Assembly (NCBI RefSeq): GCF_004521915.1
Contig: NZ_SDKD01000012.1
Location: 62,001-126,000 of the forward strand
Source: Brevibacillus migulae
GTDB lineage: Bacteria; Bacillota; Bacilli; Brevibacillales; Brevibacillaceae
Direction: 5' to 3'
Length of the DNA: 64,000 nucleotides
Of the stretch, positions 19,034-28,309 are shown in pieces. The notes under the pieces were generated by a model. It was not told the DNA's origin. It saw only the letters and a list, made by a program, of their open reading frames with translations, and searched no databases. The position numbers and the translations under genes are program-made. The first letter of the stretch is position 1; each line of letters opens with the position of its first letter.

Positions 19034-20656
19034 ATGAAGTACCCTTATTCCAAGAAAAAATGGATGAGCCTGATGCTGACTGCGGCTGTGATGCTATCAT
19101 TCCAACCGGCGGGAACTCAGGCAAGCAGTGATACAAATACGACAACTTCTCAGGAGCAGCCAGCGGGCGAAGCGATCCATATCACCGTCAATGGGAAGGA
19201 GATTCAGCTTCCGGGTGCCGAGGTGTACATCGAAGCAGGCAGCCAACGGACGATGGTGCCTGTTCGCTTTGTGAGTGAATCGCTGGCAGCATCGGTTGAT
19301 TGGGCAGCCGAGAAAAATCAGGTAACCATTACCCAAGCCGGAAAAACGATCGTCATCACCATCGGCGAGGCTAAGGCAAAAGTGGGAGAGCAAGAATTGA
19401 CGCTTGATGCGCCGGCTTCTCTGCGCAATGGACGTACGTATGTGCCATTGCGGTTCATCAGCGAGGCATTGGGAGCGACTGTCGACTGGAAACAAGATGA
19501 ACGCTTGATTTCCATTCAGACAGCAAGCGCAGCGACGACTCCGGATACTACGAAAGCAGAAACTGCGCCTTCGACCGTAAAACCTGCGGATGTCCTGGTT
19601 TCCCCGGACGTAGCCAATCCGCCAAACCAGACGGAAGTATTTGAGCCAACCGGATCAACCTTGGCCATGGCGGATGCCGTGAAATTGGCCATGCAATCCA
19701 ATGCGGATTTGAACACATTGCGCTTGGATGCCAAAAATGCGGATATTAATGCGCGTCTGGTCAGCTCATCGGTAAGGGATATTCCTTCCGAGATGATTGA
19801 TTCACTGCAGATGGCGCAGCAAAAATATGTGAACAATGCAAAAGCTGCGATGGCCAAAAAGGTCAATGAGCAGTTCCTGAAGGCAACGGAAAGCAAGATC
19901 AAGCTGGCAGTCGAAAAAGCGTACTATGACCTGTTGAACGCAAAGGATGATCTCGCGTTGAAACAGCAGGCATTGAAGCGTGCAGAGGCCCAGTTGAAGA
20001 TTGCCAAAGTCTCCTACGAAGTAGGTACACGCGCAAAAACGGATGTATTGCAGGCAGAAGCGGGTGTATCGGCAGCAAAAGCAGCGCTGGCAGTCTCTGA
20101 AAGCAATGTCAGCATTGCCAATATGAAGCTGAATGATGTGATGGGCACATCCCTTACGAAAACGTGGGAGGTTGTCCCAGAGGCGCTTTCCGCAGAAAGC
20201 CGCAGCATGAGCGTAGACAGTGCGATTGCGCTTGCCGTCAAACAGCGTCCGGAAGTCATGCAAAAGCAAGAAGAGCTGAAAGTAGCGGAGATTAACGTGG
20301 AGCTGATCGCCAAATATTCTGCGCTCTCCACCTATCCGGGGAAAATCAGCCGCAACGATGTGGAAAAAGCCAAGCTGGCGATCGGTGAAGCGGAAAGAGC
20401 TGTTTCGGTAGAAGCCGCTCAGGCATATTACAACATGGAAGCAGCGCGCAAGGCTTTGGAATCCTATGAAAAGGCGAAAGCCGCTGCCGAGGAAAACTAT
20501 CGTCTCAGCATGCTGCGCTATGAAAACGGAATGGCGACAACCTTGGAAGTCTTGCAGGCAGACGAGGAGCTGTCCAACCGTGCAAATCAGCACCGGTCTG
20601 CAGTGTATCAATACAATCTCGCCATCATCAGCTTTGATAATGCAATAGGCAAATAA
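19034..20656 (+). CDS. Stalk-domain (copper amine oxidase N-like) protein fused to a TolC/OEP coiled-coil domain
   Basis: About 540 residues. A signal peptide (about 1-35) is followed by two copper-amine-oxidase-N hairpins with the repeats MVPVRFVSESLAASVDW and YVPLRFISEALGATVDW (about 55-165), a Thr/Pro-rich linker, and from about residue 205 a long alpha-helical outer-membrane-efflux (TolC family) domain with YEVGTRAKTDVLQAEAG and MLRYENGMATTLEVLQADEE. GAAGGATGAG sets the ATG at 19034. TolC proteins normally span an outer membrane, so in a probable monoderm this one more likely acts as a secreted wall-associated helical stalk. Domain calls are firm; role unknown. Confidence 0.82.
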   Translation: MKYPYSKKKWMSLMLTAAVMLSFQPAGTQASSDTNTTTSQEQPAGEAIHITVNGKEIQLPGAEVYIEAGSQRTMVPVRFVSESLAASVDWAAEKNQVTITQAGKTIVITIGEAKAKVGEQELTLDAPASLRNGRTYVPLRFISEALGATVDWKQDERLISIQTASAATTPDTTKAETAPSTVKPADVLVSPDVANPPNQTEVFEPTGSTLAMADAVKLAMQSNADLNTLRLDAKNADINARLVSSSVRDIPSEMIDSLQMAQQKYVNNAKAAMAKKVNEQFLKATESKIKLAVEKAYYDLLNAKDDLALKQQALKRAEAQLKIAKVSYEVGTRAKTDVLQAEAGVSAAKAALAVSESNVSIANMKLNDVMGTSLTKTWEVVPEALSAESRSMSVDSAIALAVKQRPEVMQKQEELKVAEINVELIAKYSALSTYPGKISRNDVEKAKLAIGEAERAVSVEAAQAYYNMEAARKALESYEKAKAAAEENYRLSMLRYENGMATTLEVLQADEELSNRANQHRSAVYQYNLAIISFDNAIGK

Positions 20657-20668
20657 GCAAAAACCTGA

Positions 20669-20711
20669 AAAACAGCCTTTCTCCTCCTAGGTGAAATGAG
20701 CTGTTTTTTTC
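20669..20711 (+). terminator. Terminator of the stalk-TolC gene
   Basis: Outer stem aaaacagc (20669-20676) with gctgtttt (20700-20707), an interrupted inner stem, then seven Ts. Confidence 0.75.
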
Positions 20712-20818
20712 TTTGTGAAGGATTATTAAACATTCTTACAGAATATAATTATGGTTTTTATTATGCTATATTTCCAATTGTTTACTTCCGCTGAAAAAAG
20801 GAAAGGAGAGGAAAATAA

Positions 20819-22369
20819 TTGGATGTGAAAGACGCGAAAAATGACTATGTGAATAATGAATTCCATTTAAGCCAATTGGCCTCGGTAGGTCAAATCGCTG
20901 CGGGAATTGCCCATGAAGTGAAAAATCCGTTGACGGCTGTAAAAGGATTTTTACAATTGCTAAAAGAAAACCATGTGGATGAGTATGTCGATATTGCGCA
21001 GGCTGAATTAAACAATGCCATCTCGACCTTGGAAAATTTGCTGCATGTGTCCAAACCGGATCTGGAGGATGAACCCTTCCAGTCGGTTTCGATGTCTGCT
21101 GAATTAGAGCTAATGTCTCATCTCTTTCAAGACCAGATGTATCGTGTCCAGATTATTAAAAATTTTACCGATACGGATGCGAAGGTATTTGGAAAGAGGA
21201 ACCAGTTGAAAAAAGCGCTGTTCAATCTGTTTAAAAATGCGTTTGAAGCCATCCCGGACAAGGGAACGATCAAAGTTGAGCATTATGTGCAGGATCAGTA
21301 TATCGTGATCTCGATTGAGGATACTGGGGTCGGCATTCCCCAAGAAAAAGTAAAGATGCTGGGGACTCCTTTTTTTACGACAAAAATACAAGGCACTGGT
21401 ATGGGCTTGACACAAGTGTTTTCGGTGATCTATCAACATGCGGGCAATATTCATGTCCAGAGTGAAGAGAATGTGGGAACCAAATTTGTGATCATGCTGC
21501 CGAAAGAGGCGGAACTGGCTGGAACTGGGGTGAACGAGTTGGCGTTAAGCTATACGGAAGGGCAACAATTGAAGGAGTTTTTTTGGGAAAATAAAAACGA
21601 TTTTGAGAAAGCGTTGCTGGCCCATGCCGTAAATGTTGAGGGAAAAATTGAAGAGATTCAGAACGTAGGTAATATCGATTTATTGGCGAATGCGCATCGA
21701 CTCGTACTCTACATTGTGGAGGGGCGAGAGCATGAAATGATCTCCTTTGCCAGGGCCGAAGGGATTGCTTGGGCCAAATACTCGTTGACCATTGCCTTTA
21801 AGCTGGAATGGGTACAAGCGATTCGGCGTGTGCTCTGGGACTTTTTATATAATTTTGACCGGCTTTGCGGTCGCACCGAAGATAGCTTTGAACGATTTTA
21901 CGTGCAGGAAAAGAAGATTAACCAGCTTGTCGATCAATTTCTCACTTACTTTTTTATCAGCTACACGGAGTATAAAGATCTAGTACTGCAAAAACAAAGA
22001 GAATTGGTCGAGGATCTGTCTGTTCCGATCATTCCGCTTACGGGAACGACGTGTATCGTTCCGCTGATCGGGAATATCGATGCCTATCGGGCAAATACCA
22101 TCGAAGATAAAGTAATCACCCATGTGGGGACATTGAGAATCGAGAACCTGATTTTCGACTTGTCCAGTGTCGCAGAGATTGAAAACGAGGCAATCTTGCA
22201 TTTTATGAGGATCCTTGACGGATTGAACATGATGGGCTGCAAACCAGTGCTGACCGGCTTGCGACCTGAAGTCGTGAAACAAGTCATACGCCTCAACCTT
22301 CCCTTCGATAAAAAAGCCGATGCGAAAGGTAGCTTGCAGCAAGCGCTGGCAGAGTTTTTGGGAAGATGA
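20819..22369 (+). CDS. Histidine kinase core fused to an RsbR-like (RsbRD-N plus STAS) module
   Basis: A 516-residue soluble fusion. HisKA at about 15-75 with His32 in GIAHEVKNPLTAVKGF; HATPase about 110-225 (NLFKNAFEAI, DTGVGIP, GTGMGLTQ); a helical globin-like RsbRD-type region about 245-385; and a C-terminal STAS domain about 400-510 (VPLIGNIDAYRANTIED, FDLSSVAEIENEAI, LTGLRPEVV). In RsbR the two regulatory threonines lie in the DITG and RPEI regions; here Ser replaces the first and the second is not conserved. Start TTG 20819 after AAGGAGAGG. It could couple stressosome-type signals to a phosphorelay; this is inference. Confidence 0.8.
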   Translation: MDVKDAKNDYVNNEFHLSQLASVGQIAAGIAHEVKNPLTAVKGFLQLLKENHVDEYVDIAQAELNNAISTLENLLHVSKPDLEDEPFQSVSMSAELELMSHLFQDQMYRVQIIKNFTDTDAKVFGKRNQLKKALFNLFKNAFEAIPDKGTIKVEHYVQDQYIVISIEDTGVGIPQEKVKMLGTPFFTTKIQGTGMGLTQVFSVIYQHAGNIHVQSEENVGTKFVIMLPKEAELAGTGVNELALSYTEGQQLKEFFWENKNDFEKALLAHAVNVEGKIEEIQNVGNIDLLANAHRLVLYIVEGREHEMISFARAEGIAWAKYSLTIAFKLEWVQAIRRVLWDFLYNFDRLCGRTEDSFERFYVQEKKINQLVDQFLTYFFISYTEYKDLVLQKQRELVEDLSVPIIPLTGTTCIVPLIGNIDAYRANTIEDKVITHVGTLRIENLIFDLSSVAEIENEAILHFMRILDGLNMMGCKPVLTGLRPEVVKQVIRLNLPFDKKADAKGSLQQALAEFLGR

Positions 22370-22421
22370 ACATCATGGTCACGCCATAAGTGGCCTCGGA
22401 TACATAATTGTAAACAAAGGT

Positions 22422-22464
22422 GGGCTGCATGTTGCGGATTATCTGCAACATGCAGCCCTTTTTT
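22422..22464 (+). terminator. Terminator after the kinase-STAS gene
   Basis: Perfect 14-base stem (22422-22435 with 22445-22458), nine-base loop, then six Ts. Confidence 0.95.
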
Positions 22465-22597
22465 GGCCTGTGCAATCGATTGATCGGATTGTACGTCGTT
22501 TTCCTTGCTCATCTCTTCCTCCTTCATCGCCTTTCATAAGTTAGGCTTGGCCGCATAGATATGAAGATGAGACGAGCACTGGAGGCGATGGAAAACC

Positions 22598-25357
22598 ATG
22601 CAAGCGAACAAACCTTGGTATCAGGTCCCGGTAGAGGAGGCAACTGATCTGCTGGGAAGTGACAAAGAAACCGGATTAGACCGGACTCAGGCAGAGGAGA
22701 GGCGAAAGCGCTACGGCCCCAATGTGCTGCAGGAGTCGAAGCGGGTCTCCCTGATTAGCGTTTTTTTGGGGCAATTCAAAGATTTTATGGTTGCGATACT
22801 GGTAATTGCGACTGTGATCTCCTTTTTTCTGGGTGAGTATCTGGATGCGATCACGATTGTCGCGATTATTTTCATTAATGGTGTGCTCGGCTTTATTCAG
22901 GAGGCAAGGGCAGAACGCTCCTTGCAAGCATTAAAGGAAATGGCCGCACCGATGGCGAGGGTCATGCGGGAGGGGAAGATTGATTTGATTCCAGCCTCCT
23001 CGCTGGTGCCGGGCGATGTGGTCCTGCTCGAAGCAGGCGACCGCGTGCCGGCGGATTTGCGGCTGGTGCAGGCTTCCCGATTGGAGATTGAGGAATCCGC
23101 GCTGACGGGTGAATCCGTGCCTGTGGGCAAGCAGACAGATGTTGTCCGAAATGGTCGCGATGGCGAGCAGATTCCGCTCGGCGACCGCAAAAATCTGGCT
23201 TTCATGGGTACGCTGGTCACAGGCGGTACGGGCAAAGGGATTGTTACTTCCATCGGCATGGACACCGAGCTAGGCCGCATCGCCCATCTGATCAATGAGG
23301 CAGAAACTTTGGAAACGCCGCTGCAGCGACGTTTGGAGCAGATGGGGAAAATGCTTGTTGTGGTTGCCATCCTGCTGACGATTGTCGTCGTGCTGGCAGG
23401 AGTCTGGCATGGGCATGAGCTGTTCACGATGTTCCTCGCGGGTGTCAGCCTGGCGGTGGCGGCGATTCCGGAAGGGCTGCCCGCAATCGTGACGATTGCC
23501 TTGGCGCTCGGGGTGCAGCGCATGATCCGCAGAAATGCCATAGTCCGCAAGCTTCCTTCCGTTGAGACACTAGGCTGCGCATCCGTGATCTGCTCCGATA
23601 AGACAGGGACGCTGACGCAAAACAAAATGACGGTCACACATGTCTGGCAGAGCAACAAGAGCTACGAAGTGACTGGCAGCGGCTATCATCCGGCAGGGGA
23701 GATCAAGCTGGGGGGAAAATCGATCTCCCTTGCCCGTGAAGAAGGGCTGCTGCAGTTGTTCAGGGTGGCGGAACGCTGCAATAATGCCCAGCTTCTCACT
23801 GAGCAGGAGGAGGAAAAATACGGACTCTTCTCGGGAAAACGGGAGCCTTCCTGGCGGGTGATCGGGGATCCAACCGAAGGAGCGCTGCTAGTCCTGGCAG
23901 CAAAAGCGGTCGGAAAACAAGGCGCAGGGAAGCGGCTGCTGCCTGCAGGGCAACGGGTAGATGAATTGCCGTTCGATTCGGATCGGAAAATGATGTCGGT
24001 CATTGAAGAGACTCCTAATGGAAAACGCACCTTGCTGAGCAAGGGCGCAGCCGAGGCAATCCTGGCACGCAGCACGCACATCGTCTGGGACGGGGAAGTG
24101 GTGCCGCTGACCCAACGATTGCGTCAGACCATTGCTGAGGTAACCGAGCAGATGGCTGGGAAAGCGCTGCGTGTCCTGGCTTTTGCTTACCGCCCGCTGG
24201 AGACATCACAGCGAGTGACGCAATCGATGGGGATGGAGTCAGGGTTGATTTTTCTCGGCTTGGCAGGGATGATTGATCCGCCCCGCCAGGAGGTCAAACA
24301 AGCAATCGGGCTTTGCAGACAGGCAGGGATCAAGACCGTCATGATCACGGGCGACCACAAGATTACAGCAGAAGCGATTGCCCGCGAGATCGGGATCCTG
24401 CGTCCGGGCTCGGAGGTGCTGGAAGGCGCGGAGCTCAATCGGATGAGCGATGAGCAGCTTGCCCAGGAGGCCGATCATATTGCCGTCTATGCGCGTGTCT
24501 CCCCTGAGCACAAACTGCGGATCGTACGGGCCTTGCAAAGCCGCGGCCATGTGGTTGCGATGACAGGCGACGGGGTCAACGACGCGCCTGCCATCAAGAC
24601 GTCCGATATCGGGATCTCCATGGGCATTACCGGCACCGATGTCACGAAAGAAGCATCCGATCTCGTATTGCGTGATGACAACTTTGCGACGATCGTTTCC
24701 GCGATTGAGGAAGGCCGCAACATCTATGACAATATCCGCAAGTTCATCCGGTATCTGCTGGCCTCGAACGTTGGGGAAATTTTGGTGATGTTTTTCGCCA
24801 TGATGATCGGTCTCCCTTTGCCGCTCGTACCGATCCAGATTCTCTGGGTCAATCTGGTCACGGACGGACTTCCGGCGATGGCTCTCGGAGTTGACCCAGC
24901 CGAGGACGATACCATGTATCAGCGGCCGCGCAGAAGAAACGAAAACATTTTTGCTCGCGGACTTGGCTGGAAGATTATCAGCAGAGGCTTTTTAATCGGG
25001 TTGATGACGTTGGGTGCTTTTTGGCTGACTTTGCGTGAGAATCCAGACAATCTGGTCCATGCCCAGACCGTTGCTTTTGTTACGCTGGTGATGGCCCAGC
25101 TGATCCATGTATTCGACTGCCGCAGCGAACACTCCGTCTTTCATCGCAATCCGTTTGAAAACATGTATCTGGTCTGGGCCGTCATCTCCTCCTTGCTCCT
25201 GGTGCTGGTCGTGATCTACTGGCCGCCGATGCAGCCGATTTTCAAAACGACCGCGCTTTCTTTCCGCGACTGGGCGCTGGTTTTCGTGGCAGGAGGGATT
25301 CCGACCTTTGTAGCAGGAATCGGGGGAGCGCTTCGCCGGAAACCGAACGAGGCATGA
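22598..25357 (+). CDS. P2A-type calcium-transporting ATPase (SERCA-like, YloB type)
   Basis: A 919-residue cation pump. Features in order: N-terminal actuator region, the TGES loop in EESALTGESVPV, the M4 ion site VAAIPEGLPAIVTIALALG, the phosphorylated Asp334 in CSDKTGTLTQNKM, nucleotide-binding part with LSKGAAEAIL, hinge TGDGVNDAPA, and six C-terminal helices. PEGLP plus NLVTDGLPA are the mark of Ca2+ pumps. It would export Ca2+ from the cytosol. It stands alone after a strong terminator. Confidence 0.93.
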   Translation: MQANKPWYQVPVEEATDLLGSDKETGLDRTQAEERRKRYGPNVLQESKRVSLISVFLGQFKDFMVAILVIATVISFFLGEYLDAITIVAIIFINGVLGFIQEARAERSLQALKEMAAPMARVMREGKIDLIPASSLVPGDVVLLEAGDRVPADLRLVQASRLEIEESALTGESVPVGKQTDVVRNGRDGEQIPLGDRKNLAFMGTLVTGGTGKGIVTSIGMDTELGRIAHLINEAETLETPLQRRLEQMGKMLVVVAILLTIVVVLAGVWHGHELFTMFLAGVSLAVAAIPEGLPAIVTIALALGVQRMIRRNAIVRKLPSVETLGCASVICSDKTGTLTQNKMTVTHVWQSNKSYEVTGSGYHPAGEIKLGGKSISLAREEGLLQLFRVAERCNNAQLLTEQEEEKYGLFSGKREPSWRVIGDPTEGALLVLAAKAVGKQGAGKRLLPAGQRVDELPFDSDRKMMSVIEETPNGKRTLLSKGAAEAILARSTHIVWDGEVVPLTQRLRQTIAEVTEQMAGKALRVLAFAYRPLETSQRVTQSMGMESGLIFLGLAGMIDPPRQEVKQAIGLCRQAGIKTVMITGDHKITAEAIAREIGILRPGSEVLEGAELNRMSDEQLAQEADHIAVYARVSPEHKLRIVRALQSRGHVVAMTGDGVNDAPAIKTSDIGISMGITGTDVTKEASDLVLRDDNFATIVSAIEEGRNIYDNIRKFIRYLLASNVGEILVMFFAMMIGLPLPLVPIQILWVNLVTDGLPAMALGVDPAEDDTMYQRPRRRNENIFARGLGWKIISRGFLIGLMTLGAFWLTLRENPDNLVHAQTVAFVTLVMAQLIHVFDCRSEHSVFHRNPFENMYLVWAVISSLLLVLVVIYWPPMQPIFKTTALSFRDWALVFVAGGIPTFVAGIGGALRRKPNEA

Positions 25358-25473
25358 AGCCGGAAAAAGTTGCTGTCCCATCTTTTGTCGATTTTCAGGT
25401 ATACTGAGAAAATGGACAAAAAAACGGGCAAACCGTTTACATCAAAGTGTGATGGGATAGAGGTGCGTACTGC

Positions 25474-26454
25474 TTGAAATTGCGGACAAAAAGCATTTTG
25501 TTTTGCTTGCTCTTGCTGTTGGTCGGCGGCGCAGGCTATTACGGCCATGCTTTTTATTCTTTCCTTACAGGTGTTCAAGAGCCGAATATCATAGCGCCGG
25601 GCAAAACCGATGAAGAACCAAAGAAACCCGAGAGCGAGATTCCGGTCTGGGGCGGAACGGAGCGGGTAAATATCCTGCTGATGGGAGTCGACCGCAGGGA
25701 GCTGCGGCCGGATGAGCATCCGCGTTCCGATTCCATGATTGTGGTGAGCATAGATCCGGAAACGAAAACATACGATCTGTTCTCCATTTTGCGTGACACC
25801 TATGTGAAGATCCCCGGCTACGGCTCTTCCCGCATTAACAGCGCGTTGGCAGAGGGAGGACCGGAGCTGGCGATGTCAACCGTCAGCGATTTTACAGGGG
25901 TCCCTGTCGATCGCTATGTTATTACCGATTTTGAAGGCTTTAAAAGTTTGATTGATGCAGTAGGCGGCGTGGAAATCGATGTCGAGAAAAATATGCGCTA
26001 TCGCGACCCGACAGACAAAGGTCAGTATGATATCGATCTGAAAAAGGGACTGCAGCGTCTGGATGGAGATAAGGCGCTCCAATACGTGCGTTTTCGTCAC
26101 GATGCCACGTCTGATTACACCCGGACGGAGAGACAGCGCAAACTGCTGGCGGCCTTGGCTGTCCAGATGCAGAAGGGCACCAATCTGATCCAGCTTCCAG
26201 CCATTTTGGACAGCGTCCGCCCATACATCCAAACGAATATGAGCAGCGCCGATATGGTAAAACTGGCAGGCTTGTCGCTTAGCCTGAAGTCCGACCAGGC
26301 TGGGCAGTTCCAACTCCCGCCCATGGGGGCCTTCCGGGAAGAGAATCGAGGCGGCTCCGTACTTGTGCCGGATGAGGATGCGGTGAAGCAATTCGTCCAG
26401 GAGCAGATGGAACGTGGACAGCTGGCAACTGAGCAAACACAAACAGAGCAATAA
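25474..26454 (+). CDS. LytR-CpsA-Psr (LCP) family cell-wall glycopolymer ligase
   Basis: A 326-residue protein with one N-terminal membrane segment (about 5-30) and an external LCP domain (about 62-215). The conserved elements NILLMGVDRRE, RSDSMIVVSIDP, FSILRDTYVKIPGYG, RINSA and RFRHDATSDYTRTERQRK carry the arginine and aspartate residues used to bind polyprenyl phosphate and Mg2+. Such enzymes transfer teichoic acids or similar polymers from lipid carrier to peptidoglycan. Start TTG 25474 after GAGGTG. Confidence 0.9.
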   Translation: MKLRTKSILFCLLLLLVGGAGYYGHAFYSFLTGVQEPNIIAPGKTDEEPKKPESEIPVWGGTERVNILLMGVDRRELRPDEHPRSDSMIVVSIDPETKTYDLFSILRDTYVKIPGYGSSRINSALAEGGPELAMSTVSDFTGVPVDRYVITDFEGFKSLIDAVGGVEIDVEKNMRYRDPTDKGQYDIDLKKGLQRLDGDKALQYVRFRHDATSDYTRTERQRKLLAALAVQMQKGTNLIQLPAILDSVRPYIQTNMSSADMVKLAGLSLSLKSDQAGQFQLPPMGAFREENRGGSVLVPDEDAVKQFVQEQMERGQLATEQTQTEQ

Positions 26455-26464
26455 ACTTGATGGA

Positions 26465-26495
26465 AAACAGTGCGATTTGGTTGCACTGTTTTTTT
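26465..26495 (+). terminator. Terminator of the LCP gene
   Basis: Nine-base stem aaacagtgc / gcactgttt, nine-base loop, followed by Ts. Confidence 0.9.
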
Positions 26496-26520
26496 ATTTG
26501 GAATTAATCAGATCGATATG

Positions 26521-26762
26521 TTCAACAGCTACGTGAGGAAGGGAAGAACGGGACGGGCGGAGTCTTTGCCATACCTACAGAGGTGGAGCTGCCAAAGACG
26601 GTACAAGCTTGTCGTGCAACCTCATCGGATGAATACGCTTCTTTGAAACTTTTGCACGACGTACCGTTTTTGGAAGCGGAACCGGACAGTTTACACTCCC
26701 AAGCGGGTGTGGCAAGAACGCAGCCCGCCCGTTCTTCCCTTTCCCCACCACGATGTTTGCAC
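26521..26762. repeat. Type B long-palindrome repeat, copy 2
   Basis: Closely matches copies at 10041 and 33661 across the full length (ACGTGAGGAAGGGAAGAACG at the left, GTGTGGCAAGAACGCAG and CTTTCCCCACCACGATG at the right), with inverse-complementary ends. It stands alone without a type A partner, between the LCP terminator and the germination operon. The frames inside it on both strands have no ribosome sites. Confidence 0.85.
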
Positions 26763-26800
26763 AAACTCCAAACTTCCCGGAAGGATACTGGAAAAATTGC

Positions 26801-26807
26801 TCATACT
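26801..26807 (+). promoter_or_regulatory. Sigma-G-like -10 element of the germination operon
   Basis: CATACTA equals the forespore sigma-G -10 consensus and lies 42 bases before the operon start. The -35 is weak at the expected distance (GGAAG). Forespore expression is what germinant receptor operons show in Bacillus. Confidence 0.5.
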
Positions 26808-26848
26808 AAAGCTGAATCTTTCCACACGCAGGGAAGAGGTGAAAAAGC

Positions 26849-28300
26849 TTGGATAAAGAGGTATGGAAGAATTGGTTTTCCCACACCGGGGACATGCAGG
26901 TCATAAATGTGGATGAAACGGAAGGGCGGATCAAGCTTTACTATTTATCCAGCATGGCGGACCAAAAAGTGATTCATGAAAGACTGCTGCCCCGCATGAA
27001 GCGGTTGGACTTGAAAACGGCGAGTATCAGCCAGCTCGAGCAGGAATTGGCGATTCCGGCAAACCAGAGGGTAACCAAGCCGGAAACCGTCATTGAGAGA
27101 CTTCTCCAAGGCAACATCTATATCCATGTTGATCAGGAAAGCTATGGCTTGTCCATTCCGACTGAGGGGAAAACACATCGGAATGTGACAGCACCCGAGA
27201 TCGAAGCGATTGTCATTGGGGCGCAAATCGCTTTTGTGGAAGAGCTTGATACAAACCTGTCCATCATTCGCAAATATTTGCCAACCAGTAATCTGTATTG
27301 CGAAAAATATGTAGTGGGAGTATCGATTCCAACGGAAGTGGCTGTCCTCTACATGAATGGAATTGCGGAGCAGGAAAATATCAATACGATGCGGCAACGG
27401 ATCGAGTCCTTGCAGGTAGACAGCATTGTAGACGCCAGCGTATTGGCTCAATATTTGAGCGATAACGGTTTAACGGTATTCCCGCTCATGCAGCAGACCG
27501 AACGTCCGGATCGCGTTGTCTCCGGGCTCATGCAGGGACAGCTGGCCGTGATTGTGAACGGAAGCCCCTTTGCGATATTGGGGCCAACCAGCTTGATTCA
27601 ATTTCTTCATTCTCCCGACGATTTTTACTTTCGCTGGGGGATTGGTACCTTCGTTCGGCTGCTGCGATTCGTTGCGATCATTCTTTCTCTTTTGCTTACG
27701 CCTGCCTATGTCGCTTCTCTTACCTTTCACTATGAGCTGATTCCAGCCGATTTGCTCATCTCTTTGGCACAGTCGCGTTCCCGCGTGCCATTTCCGCCGT
27801 TGATAGAAGCGCTGCTGCTGGAAGGCGTGATTGAACTGCTGAGAGAAGCAGGGGCACGATTGCCTACCAAGGTAGGTCAGACAATCGGTATCGTGGGTGG
27901 TATCGTCATTGGGCAAGCGATTGTGCAGGCTGGTTTTACGAGCAACATTCTGATCATTATCGTTGCGCTGGGGGCGTTATCTTCATTCATTGCTCCAAGC
28001 TATATGTTGGGGGCGACTGTGCGTGTAATCCGTTTTCCCATGATTCTTTTGTCGGGCATGTGGGGTGGTATTGGCATTGCTGTCGGGTTCAGTTTTCTGA
28101 TCACACATCTTCTGCGGCAGAAGAGCCTGGGGAGACCGTACCTCAGTCCATTTTTTCCATTGCGCATTTCGGACTTGAAAGACAGTGCCGTACGATTGCC
28201 GATCAAGTACTTCTCCCGGTTGCCGGTTTTTTACTCGCGTGACCCAAAGCGCCGCTTTTCACCAAATGAAGCGGATAAAATTGACGACATCGATGATTAG
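26849..28300 (+). CDS. GerA-family germinant receptor A subunit
   Basis: A 483-residue A subunit of a nutrient germinant receptor. A long N-terminal hydrophilic part (about 1-240) is followed by four to six membrane helices, with the hallmark segments LYCEKYVVGVSIPTEVAVLYM, GPFxF-equivalent SPFAILGPTSL and SRSRVPFPPLIEALLLEGVIELLREAG. Start TTG 26849 after AGAGGTG. It is the first gene of an A-B-C tricistron in the spore inner membrane. Confidence 0.92.
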   Translation: MDKEVWKNWFSHTGDMQVINVDETEGRIKLYYLSSMADQKVIHERLLPRMKRLDLKTASISQLEQELAIPANQRVTKPETVIERLLQGNIYIHVDQESYGLSIPTEGKTHRNVTAPEIEAIVIGAQIAFVEELDTNLSIIRKYLPTSNLYCEKYVVGVSIPTEVAVLYMNGIAEQENINTMRQRIESLQVDSIVDASVLAQYLSDNGLTVFPLMQQTERPDRVVSGLMQGQLAVIVNGSPFAILGPTSLIQFLHSPDDFYFRWGIGTFVRLLRFVAIILSLLLTPAYVASLTFHYELIPADLLISLAQSRSRVPFPPLIEALLLEGVIELLREAGARLPTKVGQTIGIVGGIVIGQAIVQAGFTSNILIIIVALGALSSFIAPSYMLGATVRVIRFPMILLSGMWGGIGIAVGFSFLITHLLRQKSLGRPYLSPFFPLRISDLKDSAVRLPIKYFSRLPVFYSRDPKRRFSPNEADKIDDIDD

Positions 28301-28309
28301 GTGATGCAG

